Positions 34,749-46,074 of a DNA stretch of 64,000 nt are shown here, in pieces. The stretch is from Halichondria panicea. Taxonomy: Eukaryota > Porifera > Demospongiae > Suberitida > Halichondriidae. Location: NCBI RefSeq assembly GCF_963675165.1, contig NC_087386.1, positions 5,090,169 through 5,154,168 on the forward strand, read 5' to 3'. The notes below the pieces were generated by a model. It made no database searches and was not told the DNA's origin. It saw nothing but the letters and a program-made list of their open reading frames with translations. The translations under genes were made by a program, and so were the position numbers. Positions within the stretch are counted from its first letter, which is position 1; every line of letters begins with the position of its first letter.

Positions 34749-36745
34749 TCATGTACGAGCAGCTTCTTTTCTGTGCTCCAGTTTATCCTCTAACACTTTC
34801 GGTGCAGTAGGGAAGATATCGTATTGTGGGTCATCGAATACTCTCTCTTTCCCTTCCTCACTTCTCGATTGATCTAAGAGCTGTTCTTGGATTTTGATGT
34901 TTTGCTGACTGGGATCATTATAATTGAGTATACCATAAGCCGGAACAGTTGTGCTTGATTTGCGTTTAGGGATAGGTGGAGTCTGTTTCGGCTCGTTTGA
35001 AGTGATGGCGATGGTGGTACCGTTTGAAACAGCTTCCTCAAGAATATGATACTCACAGCTACCAGATGATTCATTTGCAAGTGTATTCTGTTGCTGAGAT
35101 GTCTTCACTACGCTGCCAAGATTTTCATATTGGTTGTCTTGAGATGTTTCTTCAACTGAGTTTCCCATCAATGTCAACTTGTGTGCATGTGTTCTGCTGT
35201 AGCGATGATCTTCCATGGAGTCCTCAGCTTTAATGGTGGCCTTTTGGCCTGGATTACTAACAAGGGAATGATCAAGAACATTGTATTGATTCTGAGATAA
35301 ACGGCTAGTGGAAAAGCTATCGAAAGAACATTGTGGTTGTTTTGACAGTTTATTATCACAAACATCTTCATAATATTGTGAGCTTTCAATTTGCAGTTGC
35401 TGTTTCGTATTGACAGCAGTTTTGTCTTTGTCTTGACCCACAGCCAAAATAATTTCATACGTGTGTGGTTCACCCTGATCTTCTTCTAGGTCAGTTGTTT
35501 GGAGGACATTGGTTTCTGCTTGATGCTCCAGCTCATTGTACTCATGCTCTACCATTTTATCACAGTCTGTAAGTGCTCTTTTACGATCACTGGCTGGCTC
35601 TTCAGTGGGTCGTGGGTTTTCCACATCTTCGTACTGGTGGACTTTCCTTCTTTTGAGACGCACAACTTGAGCATTATATCTATCTGAGGTATGATCCATT
35701 TCAGTTTGAGCAACACTTTGTACAACTGCAATGTATAAGAGAGATAATAATTATAATTATGCAAGATACTAAAGTTCCTAGTGACAAGGATTTTGGTCAA
35801 GATGGCCTAAGTAAATTAACAAGTTGTGGGTTCCCGCTACAAAAGGTCGTCTTACAACCACCTAGGACCACAACAATTACAACAAACAATGCTTCAATGA
35901 AGAAGCGTTACATGCATTCATCAGTGCTTCTCCTATTTCCATTCCAACCTTTTCTTCTAGTTTTCTTTCTCCAGCATATACAGATTCCAGCACAGCAGAT
36001 CAGAATGACCATCAGTATGAGTGTGAATCCCGCAGCTGGTACTGTCACTCCAAGACAGGCTACAAATCCTAAGTTTGTTAATTCTAGCTTACCACGACAT
36101 AGTTCTGGTTGAGTGGGTGTTGCTGGCGGAGTAGACACTGGTAGTGTGGTTGATGACACGGTATTTATTGAAGAGGTTGGTATTACTTGACAAGATGAAG
36201 AATTGTCTACTGCGCAAACTGGACTTTGCTGATAATTATATTCTGAATAACCAGAGCTTGTATTGACGGTAATATTCACATACGCTGATGGGATGAAGCA
36301 AAACCCGTCAGCTGAAAGTTGACACCAGTAAACACCACTGTCTGAGGAATTTATGTTATTAATAATTAGTTGATATCTGTCTTCAAAGAGTCCATTCATT
36401 GAAGTGTTAGACGAATTAAATTCATTTTTAGTTGACGTTTTAGAATTTTCATATCTATCAGTGACATTCTCGATCACAGATCCGTTGTTTCTGTACCATT
36501 TTACTGTTGCCAATGAATTGTTGCTACTATCGCGTGGAGCATATACTTCACATGTTAAGACAGCAGTTCCATTGTATGACACATGGCAGTCACTATAGTT
36601 GCGGGATACTTGCTTATACCAGTAACAGCATCGCTCTAGAATCAATTCAATGAATCAAATTTTGAACTACAATAATAATTATGTTACCTGAACAGTTCTG
36701 TCCCATTGAGGAGGGTACCAGTAGCACTAGCAGGAACAACAACAT
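34749..36745 (-). CDS. Ig receptor 1: type A signal, long tyrosine-rich tail
   Basis: Exons 36745-36688 (MLLFLLVLLVPSSMGQNCS), 36635-35949 (Ig, stalk, TM) and 35725-34749 (tail); 573 aa, all frames joined. Ig: ERCCYWYKQ, AVLTCEVYAP, ATVKWYR, SDSGVYWCQLSADGFCF; many N-glycosylation sites. TM about AAGFTLILMVILICCAGICIC followed by WRKKTRRK. Tail motifs: HQYEDV, HEYNEL, HTYEII, YYEDV, NQYNVL, NQYENL (Grb2-like YxN), CEYHIL, PAYGIL and PQYDIF. The C-terminus ends ...RKEAART because ~40 bp encoding the usual ...FDELTDV were deleted. If the last intron is retained, the protein ends 14 residues past the TM without tyrosines. Family: V-set-like Ig, role unknown. Confidence 0.85.
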
Positions 36746-36779
36746 TATATTACTCGCAGCTATAATAGTATCGGTCGAT

Positions 36780-38010
36780 CACTATGGCTCGACTTTAAGC
36801 AGTGAAGCAGTCTGTTAGTTTATTGTAAAGTCCATATAGCTAATGCAGTATACTGAAAGAAGCATTCCATATCCTGTTATATATATAACAGCATAGCTTA
36901 GTCAGAATAAACAGATTTTATTTCCTGTATAACATTAGGAAAACTTGCATCATATTGACATGCATACTCAAGGAAACTTGTGTGGTACATAGATCTACAT
37001 AGTGTGGTAGTAGAGACTGTTATTGAGTTTGCATGATTGTGCAAAACACAATTAGCTTACAAAGTACAGAATGTTTGCAAAACTGTTTGATGGGTATATG
37101 CAATTAATGGTACTGTTCAGTTTCAACATGCACAGGCATAAGCACTGTTACAGTAAACAAGTGGTGAGAACTATCCATTTCTGGTACACATACTTTAGGT
37201 GCAACAGCCACATAGTAATCTTTAACAGTCTGGCTTTTAAACTTCACTTGGTGACAGACTACACACATGCAGGGGGTGCTCTCACCACAGGGGAGCGTGT
37301 GTATTAATTGGACAGGGACAGGGACATAGCTTGCTCCCCCACACTCACGGGCACCCTCCCTCTAGATCACAAACGTATGTACAAAACAAGAGCAGCTTGG
37401 CACATTACGGTAAGCAACAAAGTCTCTACTGTTAAAATATCCATTTCTACCACAACGTTGTGATCCTTATAATAATCAGTATGCCAACTTTGTGACGTAG
37501 CTGATAACCAACTACAGATCATGTATAAAGACAGAGTTCAGAATAGTATGATAAGCAAAAGTGTTGCTGACAGCAACTTTTACTTAGTTTGCTTATTGTT
37601 TCATATTAATTATCACTGGTACAGTTTTGTACACTGTACTTCCTTATAAGGTCGCTTTGATTCATGTTCTTGCATGGATTAGACAACGGATACATTATTG
37701 ACAGAACATCGTACCCAGATTTGACACAGGGGGGTTCCATATCAGACTCACCAGGATCACTTACATGTATGATCGGTGCGATTATCATTTAGACTAGAAT
37801 GTACACTAGGACTGAAGTACTTCATTCAGGGGCTATTGATATTTCTTTTCTAGAAGCCATGACATTGTCAGATATCTCTACGTATGTACCTCGTGGTAAA
37901 CACACACAATAAGGCCTTCGGTACAAAATGATTGCTAAAGAGTATGGGAGTGTTGTAAATCTATAACTAAGTAGGAGTTCAATCGAACCACGGAACATGT
38001 ACACCTCCAA
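36780..38010 (-). repeat. Array spacer, with conserved short ORF after the short-tail gene
   Basis: Spacer between receptors 1 and 2. Near-identical DNA recurs at about 39.9-40.9, 46.1-47.5, 51.0-52.3, 53.2-54.0/57.5-57.96 and 62.9-64.0 kb, once per array unit. At 38010-37822 a minus-strand ORF reads RFTTLPYSLAIILYRRPYCV and ends KEISIAPE; it begins just after the short-tail stop and recurs in other units. Confidence 0.7.
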
Positions 38011-38021
38011 AAGTGTTTTTT

Positions 38022-39150
38022 TTAAAGTTCATTCGGTACACTATACACACTAATATAGTCCACTTTCGTTATGTCAATTGCCTCGTACGACTGTGTTTTG
38101 TTTTTGGCTGGGGTAGTAGCCAGGTTTGTTATTTGAGATGAATTTGGCAGAGAGTGGTAAGGATCCTCAACTGGTCCACCATCATTTGGATGTTCCGTCA
38201 ATATTGTAGCAGCTCCTTTATCTGCATGTGTAGACAGTGTGACATTGTATATATAGATAAGCATTGTATTAAAGCATGCAATGCAACATGTTATGTACAT
38301 TAATATTCAGGTATGTTAACATCTTATCCCGCGAGCTTACTTCTGCAAGTTTCACACTGGTTCTTCTTATCTCGTCTCGTCCAGGCCAATGCAAATATTG
38401 AAATAGTGACGAGTAGCATCACATGCAGCTAGCAGAACAATGATGAATGATAATGAACCAACCAACTCTTCAGTTGGTTGGTGATGTGGGATTTGAGGAG
38501 ACATTGATATCAGTGAACTAGTTAACAAAATGTTGGCCATAACTGTAGGAGTGGAATTGTTCACAAAAGGAGGAGTTGGTGTTACTTGACAGTATGGAGA
38601 ATTGTCTACTGCGCAAACTGGACTTTGCTGATAATTATATTCTAAACAACCAGAGCTTGTATTGAAAGTAATATTCACATACACTGATGGGATGAAGCAA
38701 AATCCGTCAGCTGAAAGTTGACACCAGTAAACACCACTGTCTGAAAAATTGACATTACGAATGATTAGTTGATATCTGTCTTCAAAGAGTCCATTCATTG
38801 AAGTGTTAGACGAATTAAATTCATTTTTAGTTGACGTTTTGGAATTTTCATTTCTATCAGTGACATTCTCGATCACAGATTCGTTGTTTCTGTACCATTT
38901 TACTGTTGCCAATGAATTGTTGCTACTATCACGTGGAGCATATACTTCACATGTTAAGACAGCAGTTCCATTGTATGACACATGGCAGTCACTATAGTTG
39001 CGCGATACTTGCTTATACCAGTAACAGCATTGCTCTAGAACCAATTCAATGAATTAAATTTTGAACTACAATAATAATTATGTTACCTGAACAGTTCTGT
39101 CCCATTGAGGAGGGTATACCAGTAGCACTAGCAAGAACAATAAAATTATT
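38022..39150 (-). pseudogene. Ig receptor 2: type A signal, short tail, broken
   Basis: Ig/TM exon 39034-38341 and tail exon 38221-38022; signal exon relic near 39147-39087. Ectodomain nearly identical to receptor 1 (CCYWYKQVSRNYSDCH). The signal exon has lost its ATG and gained a base. A 4-bp CATG insertion inside the TM segment (about 38424) shifts the frame after FIIVLLA. The tail is intact: DPYHSLPNSS, QSYEAIDI, VDYISVYSV, PNEL-stop. Confidence 0.75.
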
Positions 39151-39398
39151 TTACTCACAGCTATAATAGTATCGGTCGATCACTATGGCTCGACTTAAGC
39201 AGTGAAGCAGTCTGTTAGCTTTATCGTAAAGTCCATAATTATAGCTAATGTAGAACATACTGAAAGAACGCATTCCCTATATCCTGTTATATATTAAACA
39301 GGGTTATATAATAATTATAACGGCATAGCTTAGTCAGAATAAACAGCTTTTACTCCCTGTATAACATTAGAAAAACATGCATCACATTGACATGCATA

Positions 39399-39915
39399 CC
39401 GTATTTACTTGATTAAACGCCCTCCTTGAATAAACGCCCATCTCGTTTAAATGCCCAGGGTAAAAGCTCTGTCTTTGTCAATAAACGCCCATCTTAAATA
39501 ATCGCCCATATATGGGGTGTGGCACTGTGGGTGGAGCTGAAATAGCACATGGAACCCAGAGGAGGTACGACATCCGCGTGTCAAAGGAAACGTTTTTAGA
39601 CACACATTCCTTAGGTCAAAGTTCGGAATGTATGTGTTAAAGACATGCAGATGACGACACGCAGATGTCGTACCTCCTCTGCATGGAACCCAGTTGCAAG
39701 CATGGCAGAAGAATAATAATACTTTTTATGATGCATCGATGGCAGAGAGAGAGATACCGACACAGAGGGCACTCCTGTGACTTAAATTTAAGCTGAGAAA
39801 TAGATTTAAGCTGAGACAGCAGCCCAAGAAGAGCACAATAACTGCTGCTGTGCAAGAGTTTTGGAGTAGACATAACAATAAACGCCCTCCTGAATTAAAC
39901 GCCCCCTCTAAAGAC
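39399..39915. mobile_element. TAAACGCCC-type element in array spacer
   Basis: Left end CCGTATTTACTTGATTAAAC, GCCCTCCTTGAATAAACGCCC; right end carries AATAAACGCCCTCC and TTAAACGCCCCC in direct orientation. It replaces spacer sequence present in other units. Superfamily uncertain; the 125-bp MULE-like MITE is nested in it. Confidence 0.45.
39557..39681. mobile_element. MULE-like miniature element, 125 bp
   Basis: TIR CAGAGGAGGTACGACATC and inverse; 9-bp duplication CATGGAACC (39548-39556, 39682-39690). Same TIR family as 14732-14866. Confidence 0.8.
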
Positions 39916-40948
39916 TTCGATTGAGTTTGCATGATTGTGCAAAACACAATTAGCTTACAAAGTACAGAATGCATGTTTGCAAAACTGTTTGATGGGTATA
40001 TGCAATTAATGGTACTGTTTCAGTTTCAACATGCACAGGCATAAGCACTGTTACAGTAAACAAGTGGTGAGAACTATCCATTTCTGGTACACATACTTTA
40101 GGCGCAACGTACAGCCACATAGTAATCTTTAACAGTCTGGCTTTTAAACTTCACTTTGTGGATCCAGCTGATGACAGACTATATATACATGCAGGGGGTG
40201 CTCTCATCACAGGGGGGTATGAGGATTAATTGTACAGGGACAGGAACATAGCTTGCTCCCCCACACACTCACACGGGCACCCTCCCTCTAGCCTCTAGAT
40301 CACAGATATAAAACTAGAGCTTGGCACATTACGGTAAGCAACAAAGTCTCTACTGTTAAAATATCATTTATACCACAACGTTGTGATCCTTATAATAATC
40401 AGTATGCCAACTTTGTGACGTAGCTGATGACCGACTACAGATCATGTATAAAGACAGAGTTCCGAAAGCAAAGAATAGTACGATAAGCAAAAAGTGTCGC
40501 TATTACACTGACAGCAACTTTTACTTAGTTTTCTTATTGTTTCGTAATAATTATCACTGGTACAGTTTTGTACACTGTACATTTTCTATAAGTATAATTA
40601 AGGTTGTGTTCTTGCATGGATTATGACAACAGATACATTATTGACAAAACATCGTTCCCAAGTTTTGACACAAGGGGGTTCCATATCGGACTCACCATGA
40701 TCACTTACATGCATGATCAGTGCGATCATCATTTAGACTAGAATGTACACTAGGACTAAAGTACTTCATTCAGGTGCTATTGATATTTCTTTTCTAGAAG
40801 CCATGACATTGTCAGATATCTCTACGTATGTACCTCGTGGTAAACACACACAATAAGGCCTTCGGTACAAAATGATTGCTAAAGAGTATGGGAGTGTTGT
40901 AAATCTAACTAAGTAGGAGAGTTCCCCGAATCCCTCCAAATGTGTTTT

Positions 40949-42120
40949 TTAAAGTTCATTCGGTACACTATACACACTAATATAGTCCACTTTCGCTATG
41001 TCAATTGCCTCGTACGACTGTGTTTTGTTTTTGGCTGAGGTAGTAGTCAGGTTTGTTACTTGAGATGAATTTGGCAGAGAGTAGTAAGGATCTTCTACTG
41101 GTCCACCATCATTTGGATGTTCCGTCAATATTGTAGCAGCTCCTTTACCTGTATGTGTAGACAAGCATGACATTGTATAGAAAAGCATTGTATTAAAACA
41201 TGCAATGCAACGTGTTATACTTCAGGTATGTCCCACGAGCTTACTTCTGCAAGTTTCACACTGGTTCTTCTTATCTCGTCTCATCCAGGCCAATGCAAAT
41301 ATTGAAATAGTGATAAGTAGCGTCACAGCTAGCAGAGCAATAATAAATGATAGGGAACCAACCAACACTGAAGAGTTGGTTGGTGATGTCGGGATTCGAG
41401 GAATGGCTACAGGAGACATTGATATCAGTGAACTAGTTAACGAAATGTTGGTCATAACTGTAGGAGTGAAATCGTGGACTAAAAAAGAAGTTGGTGTTAC
41501 TTGATGACAAGATGAAGAATTGTTTACTGCGCAAACTGGACTCCATTGATAACTAAAGCTTGAACAACCATTTTTATTCAAGCTTGAATTGACAGTGATA
41601 TTCACATATGCTGATGGGATGAAGCAAAACCCGCCAGCTGAGATTTGACACCTGTAAATACCACTGTCTGAAGAATTGATGTTACCAATGGTTAGTTTAT
41701 AATTGTTTTGAAAAAGTCCATCAATTGGAGTGTTAGGAGAATTAAATGCAATTTCGGTGAACATCACAGAATTTTCATATCTATCAGAGATATCCTCGAC
41801 CACAGATTGAATGATTCTGTACCACTTCACTGTTGCGTTGTTACTATCACGTGGAGCATATACTCCACATGTTAAAGCAGCTGTTCCACCTTCTGACACA
41901 TGACAGTCACTGTTGTTGCCGGGTACTCTCTGATACCAGTAACAACATCGCTCTGAATGAATAATCCAATGGCAAAATGAAATGAGTAGCTCTATATCTA
42001 GCTTATGATAAAATAATAGCAAAACTCACCTGAGCAGTTTTGAGCAAGAGTGCATTGAAACAGAGCTAGTCCTATAAAAACTAGCAGCTGCCAAACTATC
42101 CTGCTTCGTCCAGCTGCCAT
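40949..42120 (-). CDS. Ig receptor 3: type B signal, short ITIM-like tail, intact
   Basis: Exons 42120-42030 (MAAGRSRIVWQ...QNCS), 41952-41245 (Ig, stalk, TM) and 41148-40949 (tail); 332 aa in one frame. Ig: ERCCYWYQR, AALTCGVYAP, ATVKWYR, SDSGIYRCQISAGGFCF. TM SVLVGSLSFIIALLAVTLL onward, then WMRRDKK. Tail: DPYYSLPNSS, QSYEAIDI and VDYISVYSVPNEL; VDYISV fits the ITIM consensus (I/V/L/S)xYxx(I/V/L). Start chosen because ATG opens a clean signal peptide. An inhibitory role is inferred from the motif only. Confidence 0.85.
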
Positions 42121-42509
42121 ACTCTTTTAGTAGATTTACATATACTACACGTACCTTTTACGGCAATTGCTTATCAAAATGTTGACTTATTCAATGTGGT
42201 ATGCAAAACTGAACTGTATAGAAGCCTTATACAGTCCCATTTTGAATAAGTCAACATTGGAGTGTTGATATGACACAAACAAATCACTTAAATTACATCG
42301 ATAGGGTGGTCTACCACTGACTAAAGTGCATATAGGGGCTCATACACACAATGATTTGCATTTAGCTACAAAAATAGTTATGAGAGAGGTGGGTGGTTAC
42401 AGAACATGTGTGTATTCAGAATAATGTTGTGTATTTCGAAAAAAAGTACGAGTTAAAAATTGCATGTAACAAACAGTGTAATTTCATGTTACAGACAATA
42501 CAATATGTC

Positions 42510-43674
42510 AGTGTGTATCCACACTTCATGTACGTCTGTCAGCTCATCAAAAGGGAATGTCTCAATCGGAGAAACTTCTCTTCTGTGCTTCGGTTCATCC
42601 TCTAAAACTAACAGTGCAGTAGGGAGAATATCATAATTATTGTGGGTCATCTCTTTCCCTTCCAATTCTCGATTGATATAACCAGGAGCCCATAAAGAGA
42701 AGGAGCGGCTAACTACGGGGATCACATCTCGTAATTGGTTATGACCGCATTTCCATATATGCAGGGTCACTAAGTGGTTGAATCCCTACACGTGTTTTAC
42801 GCAATGCAGGGATGCGGTTTGTAAGCACTTAGTCACTTCCATACAAGGAAGTGCGGTTTCACCGGCAATTACGAGATGTGATCCCCGAGTGTACGTTGAA
42901 GTTAGCCGCTCCTTCTCTTTATGGGCTCCTGATATAACTGAGAGCTGTTCTTAGATTTAGATTTCTTGCTGGCTGGAATTGTTATAAGAGTACACCATAA
43001 GCCCAACAGTTGTGTTTGGCTTGCGTCTAAGGATAGGTAGAGTCTGTTCTGGCTGGTTTGAAGTGGTGGGGATGGTGGTACCGTTTGAAACAGCTTCCTC
43101 AAGAACATGTGCTAACCTGTGATAACAACAAGACGGAATGGTTACTGCGCAAACTGGACTCCGCTGATAGAACATTCATCTACATGTACATTCATGCTTG
43201 TATAAGTAATATTCACATACGCCGATGGGATGAAGCAAAACCCGTCAGCTGAAAGTTGACACCAGTAATTAAATTACCACTGTCTGAAGAATTGATGATA
43301 CGAATGGTTAGTTTACAAAGAGTTCATTGATTGTAGTGCTAAAAAAATGCAATTTGGGCGAACGTATAGAATTTTCATACCTTCAGAGATATTCTCGACC
43401 ACAGATTCGATGATTCTGTACCACTTTACTGTTGCTTTTTTGAATTGTTGTGACTATCACGTGGAGCAAATACTCCACATGTTAAAACAGCAGTACCACC
43501 TTCTGACACATGACAGTCACTGTTGTTGCCAGGTACTCTCTGATACCAGTAACAGCATCGCTCTGAATGAATGATTAGCTTTAGCTTATTACATATTTCA
43601 CCTGGCAGTTCTGAGCAGAGATAATTATTATAAAGACTGCATGCCAAACTCATCCTGCTCCGTGCAGCTGCCAT
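42510..43674 (-). pseudogene. Ig receptor 4: type B signal, long tail, TM deleted
   Basis: Signal exon at 43674-43603 (MAAARSRMSLACS), a broken Ig exon with RCCYWYQRVPGNNSDC, then stalk QRSPVCAV fused directly to tail sequence AHVLEEAVSNGTTIPTTSNQ. The membrane segment and first half of the tail are absent. The tail is interrupted by a 248-bp element. The same fusion occurs in the copy at 59.6-60.5 kb, so the deletion predates the block duplication. Confidence 0.75.
42683..42930. mobile_element. hAT-like MITE, 248 bp, in receptor 4 tail
   Basis: TIR AGGAGCCCATAAAGAGAAGG and inverse, about 30 bp; 8-bp duplication GATATAAC (42675-42682, 42931-42938). The paralogue at about 59785 has the unoccupied GATTGATATAACTGAGAGC. 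Confidence 0.85.
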
Positions 43675-43966
43675 AGTTCTTATTTTTCAGTGCAAATGAT
43701 AAGTATAATCCCTTTTACACATTGTTTATTTTTGAATACCGCTTTGAAGTGTGTAAGTCAACATTGTATGATGTGGCTATGTACACACAAAAACTCTGCA
43801 GGGATCTTTTTTGCACTCGAAAGTTACAATCACATGCATGCAGTGACAGAGAAAGCTGTCTTAATCCACTATTCATGCTACACAATACATTATACACACA
43901 ATTAATGTTGCATGTAACAAACGGTGTCTCTATTTGCAACATTGTATACAAGGGTTGCATGATCAA

Positions 43967-46057
43967 TTAGTCATTGTGTATCCACACTTCATGTACGTCT
44001 GTCAGCTCATCAAAAGGAAATGTCTGAATCTGAGTAGCTTCTCTTCTGTGCTCCGCTTCATCTTCTAACACTTTCGGTGCAGTAGGGAGAATATTGTATT
44101 GTGGATCATCGAATACCCTCTCTTTGCTTTCCTCAATTATTGATTGATGTAAGGGCTGATCTTGGATTTTGATGTTTTGCTGGCTGGAATCATTGTAATT
44201 GAGTACACCATAAGCTGGAACAGTTGTGTTTGATTTGTGTTTAGGGATAGGTGGAGTCTGTTCTGGCTGGTTTGAAGTGGTGGGGATGGTGGTACCGTTT
44301 GAAACAGCTTCCTCCAGAACATGATACTCACATGTACAGCTACCAGATGATTCATTTGCAAGTGTATTCTGTCGCTGAGCTGACTTTACTACTCTGCTGC
44401 CAAGATTTTCATATTGGTTGTCTTGAGATGTTTCTTCGACAGAGTTTCCCATCAATGTCAACGTGTGTGCATGTGTTCTGCTGTAGCGATGATCTTCCAT
44501 GGAGTCCTCGCTAGTAATAGCTTTAATGGTGGCCTTTTGTCCTGGATTAGTGACAAGAGAGTGATCAAGAACGTTGTATTGATTCTGGGATGAACAGCTA
44601 GTGGAAAAGCTATCGAAAGAACTTTGTGGTTGTTTTGGCAGTTTATTATCACAAACATCTTCATAATATTGTAGGCTTTCAATTTGCAGTTGCTGTTTCG
44701 TATTGACAGCAGTTTTGTCTTTGTCTTGACTCACAGCCAAAACCATTTCATACATGTGTGGTTCACCCTGATCTCCTTCTAGGTTTATTTTTTGGAGGGC
44801 ATTGGTTTCTGCTTGATGCTCCAGCTCACTGTACTCATCATCTACCATTTTATCACCATCTGTATGTGTTCTTTCACGATCACTAACTGGCTCTTCAGTG
44901 TGTTCATCAGGTCGTGGGTTTTCCACGTCTTCGTACTGGTGGACTTTTCTTCTTTTGAGACGCACAACTTGAGCATTAGATCTATCTGAGGTATGATCCA
45001 TTTCAGTCTGAGCCACACTCTGTGCAACTGCAAATATAAAAGTGAAATACTTAAAAACAAAATGTGTATTATGCTACAGTTCCTAGTGACAGGGATTGTA
45101 GGGCTACGTTAATTTAACAAGTTGTGGGTTCCCGCTACAAAACGTCGTCTAATACAAGCACTTAAGACCACAAAAATGAGATCAACAATGTGCTTTTATA
45201 AAGGTGCTTCTCCAAATCCATTCACCTTTTCTTTTAGTTTTCTTTCTCCAGCATATACAGATTCCAGCACAGCAGATCAGAATGACCATCAGTATGAGTG
45301 TGAATCCTGCAGCTGGTACCATCACTCCAAGACAGGCTACAAATCCTAAGTTTGCTACATTTAGAGCACCACGACATAGTTCTAGTTGAGTGGTTGTTGT
45401 TGACGAAGTAAGACTAGTCATAACAGGAAATATTGACGTTACAGTTGATGATATGGTCTGTAGTGAAAGGGTTGGTGTAACTTGACAAGATGACGGATTG
45501 TTTAGTGCGCAAACTGGACTCTGCTGATATTTAACACTTGAACAACCATTTCCATTCAAGCTTGTATTGACAGTAATATTCACATACGCTGATGGGATGA
45601 AGCAATTCCCGTTAGCTGAGAGATGACACCAGTAAACACCACTGTCTGATAAATTAATGCTATGAATGATTAGTTGATATCTGTCTTGAAAGAGTCCATT
45701 GATTGGAGAGTTAGAAGAATCAAATGCAAGTCGGGCGGATATAATAGAATAAATCAATTTTCATACCTATCAGAGATATCCTCGACCACAGATTCACTTC
45801 TGTACCATTTTACTGTTGCCAGTAAAGTGTTATTACTATCATGTGGAGCGTATACTCCACATGTTAAGACAGCTGTACCATCTTCTGACACATGACAGTC
45901 ACTGTTGTTGCCAGGTACTGTCTGATACCAGTAACAGCATTGTTCTGTAACCAAAATTCAATGATTTACTTTTGTAGTCAAACCATAAAATAATGTTACC
46001 TGAACAGTTCTGTCCCATTGATGAGGGTACCAGTAGCACTAGCAGGAACAACAACAT
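43967..46057 (-). pseudogene. Ig receptor 5: type A signal, long tail, one frame break
   Basis: Exons 46057-46000, 45944-45226 and 45027-43967. Signal, TM and the full tail are intact, ending ELTDVHEVWIHND. In the Ig exon, 8 bp extra relative to receptor 10 after DISDRYE (about 45755) give an immediate TGA. Without them the gene would be in frame throughout. Tail tyrosines as in receptor 1 plus CEYHVL and PQYNIL. The last intron again reads open for a short tyrosine-free end (GEWIWRSTFIKAHC). This could be a very recent pseudogene. Confidence 0.75.
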
Positions 46058-46074
46058 TTTTTTACTTACAGCTA

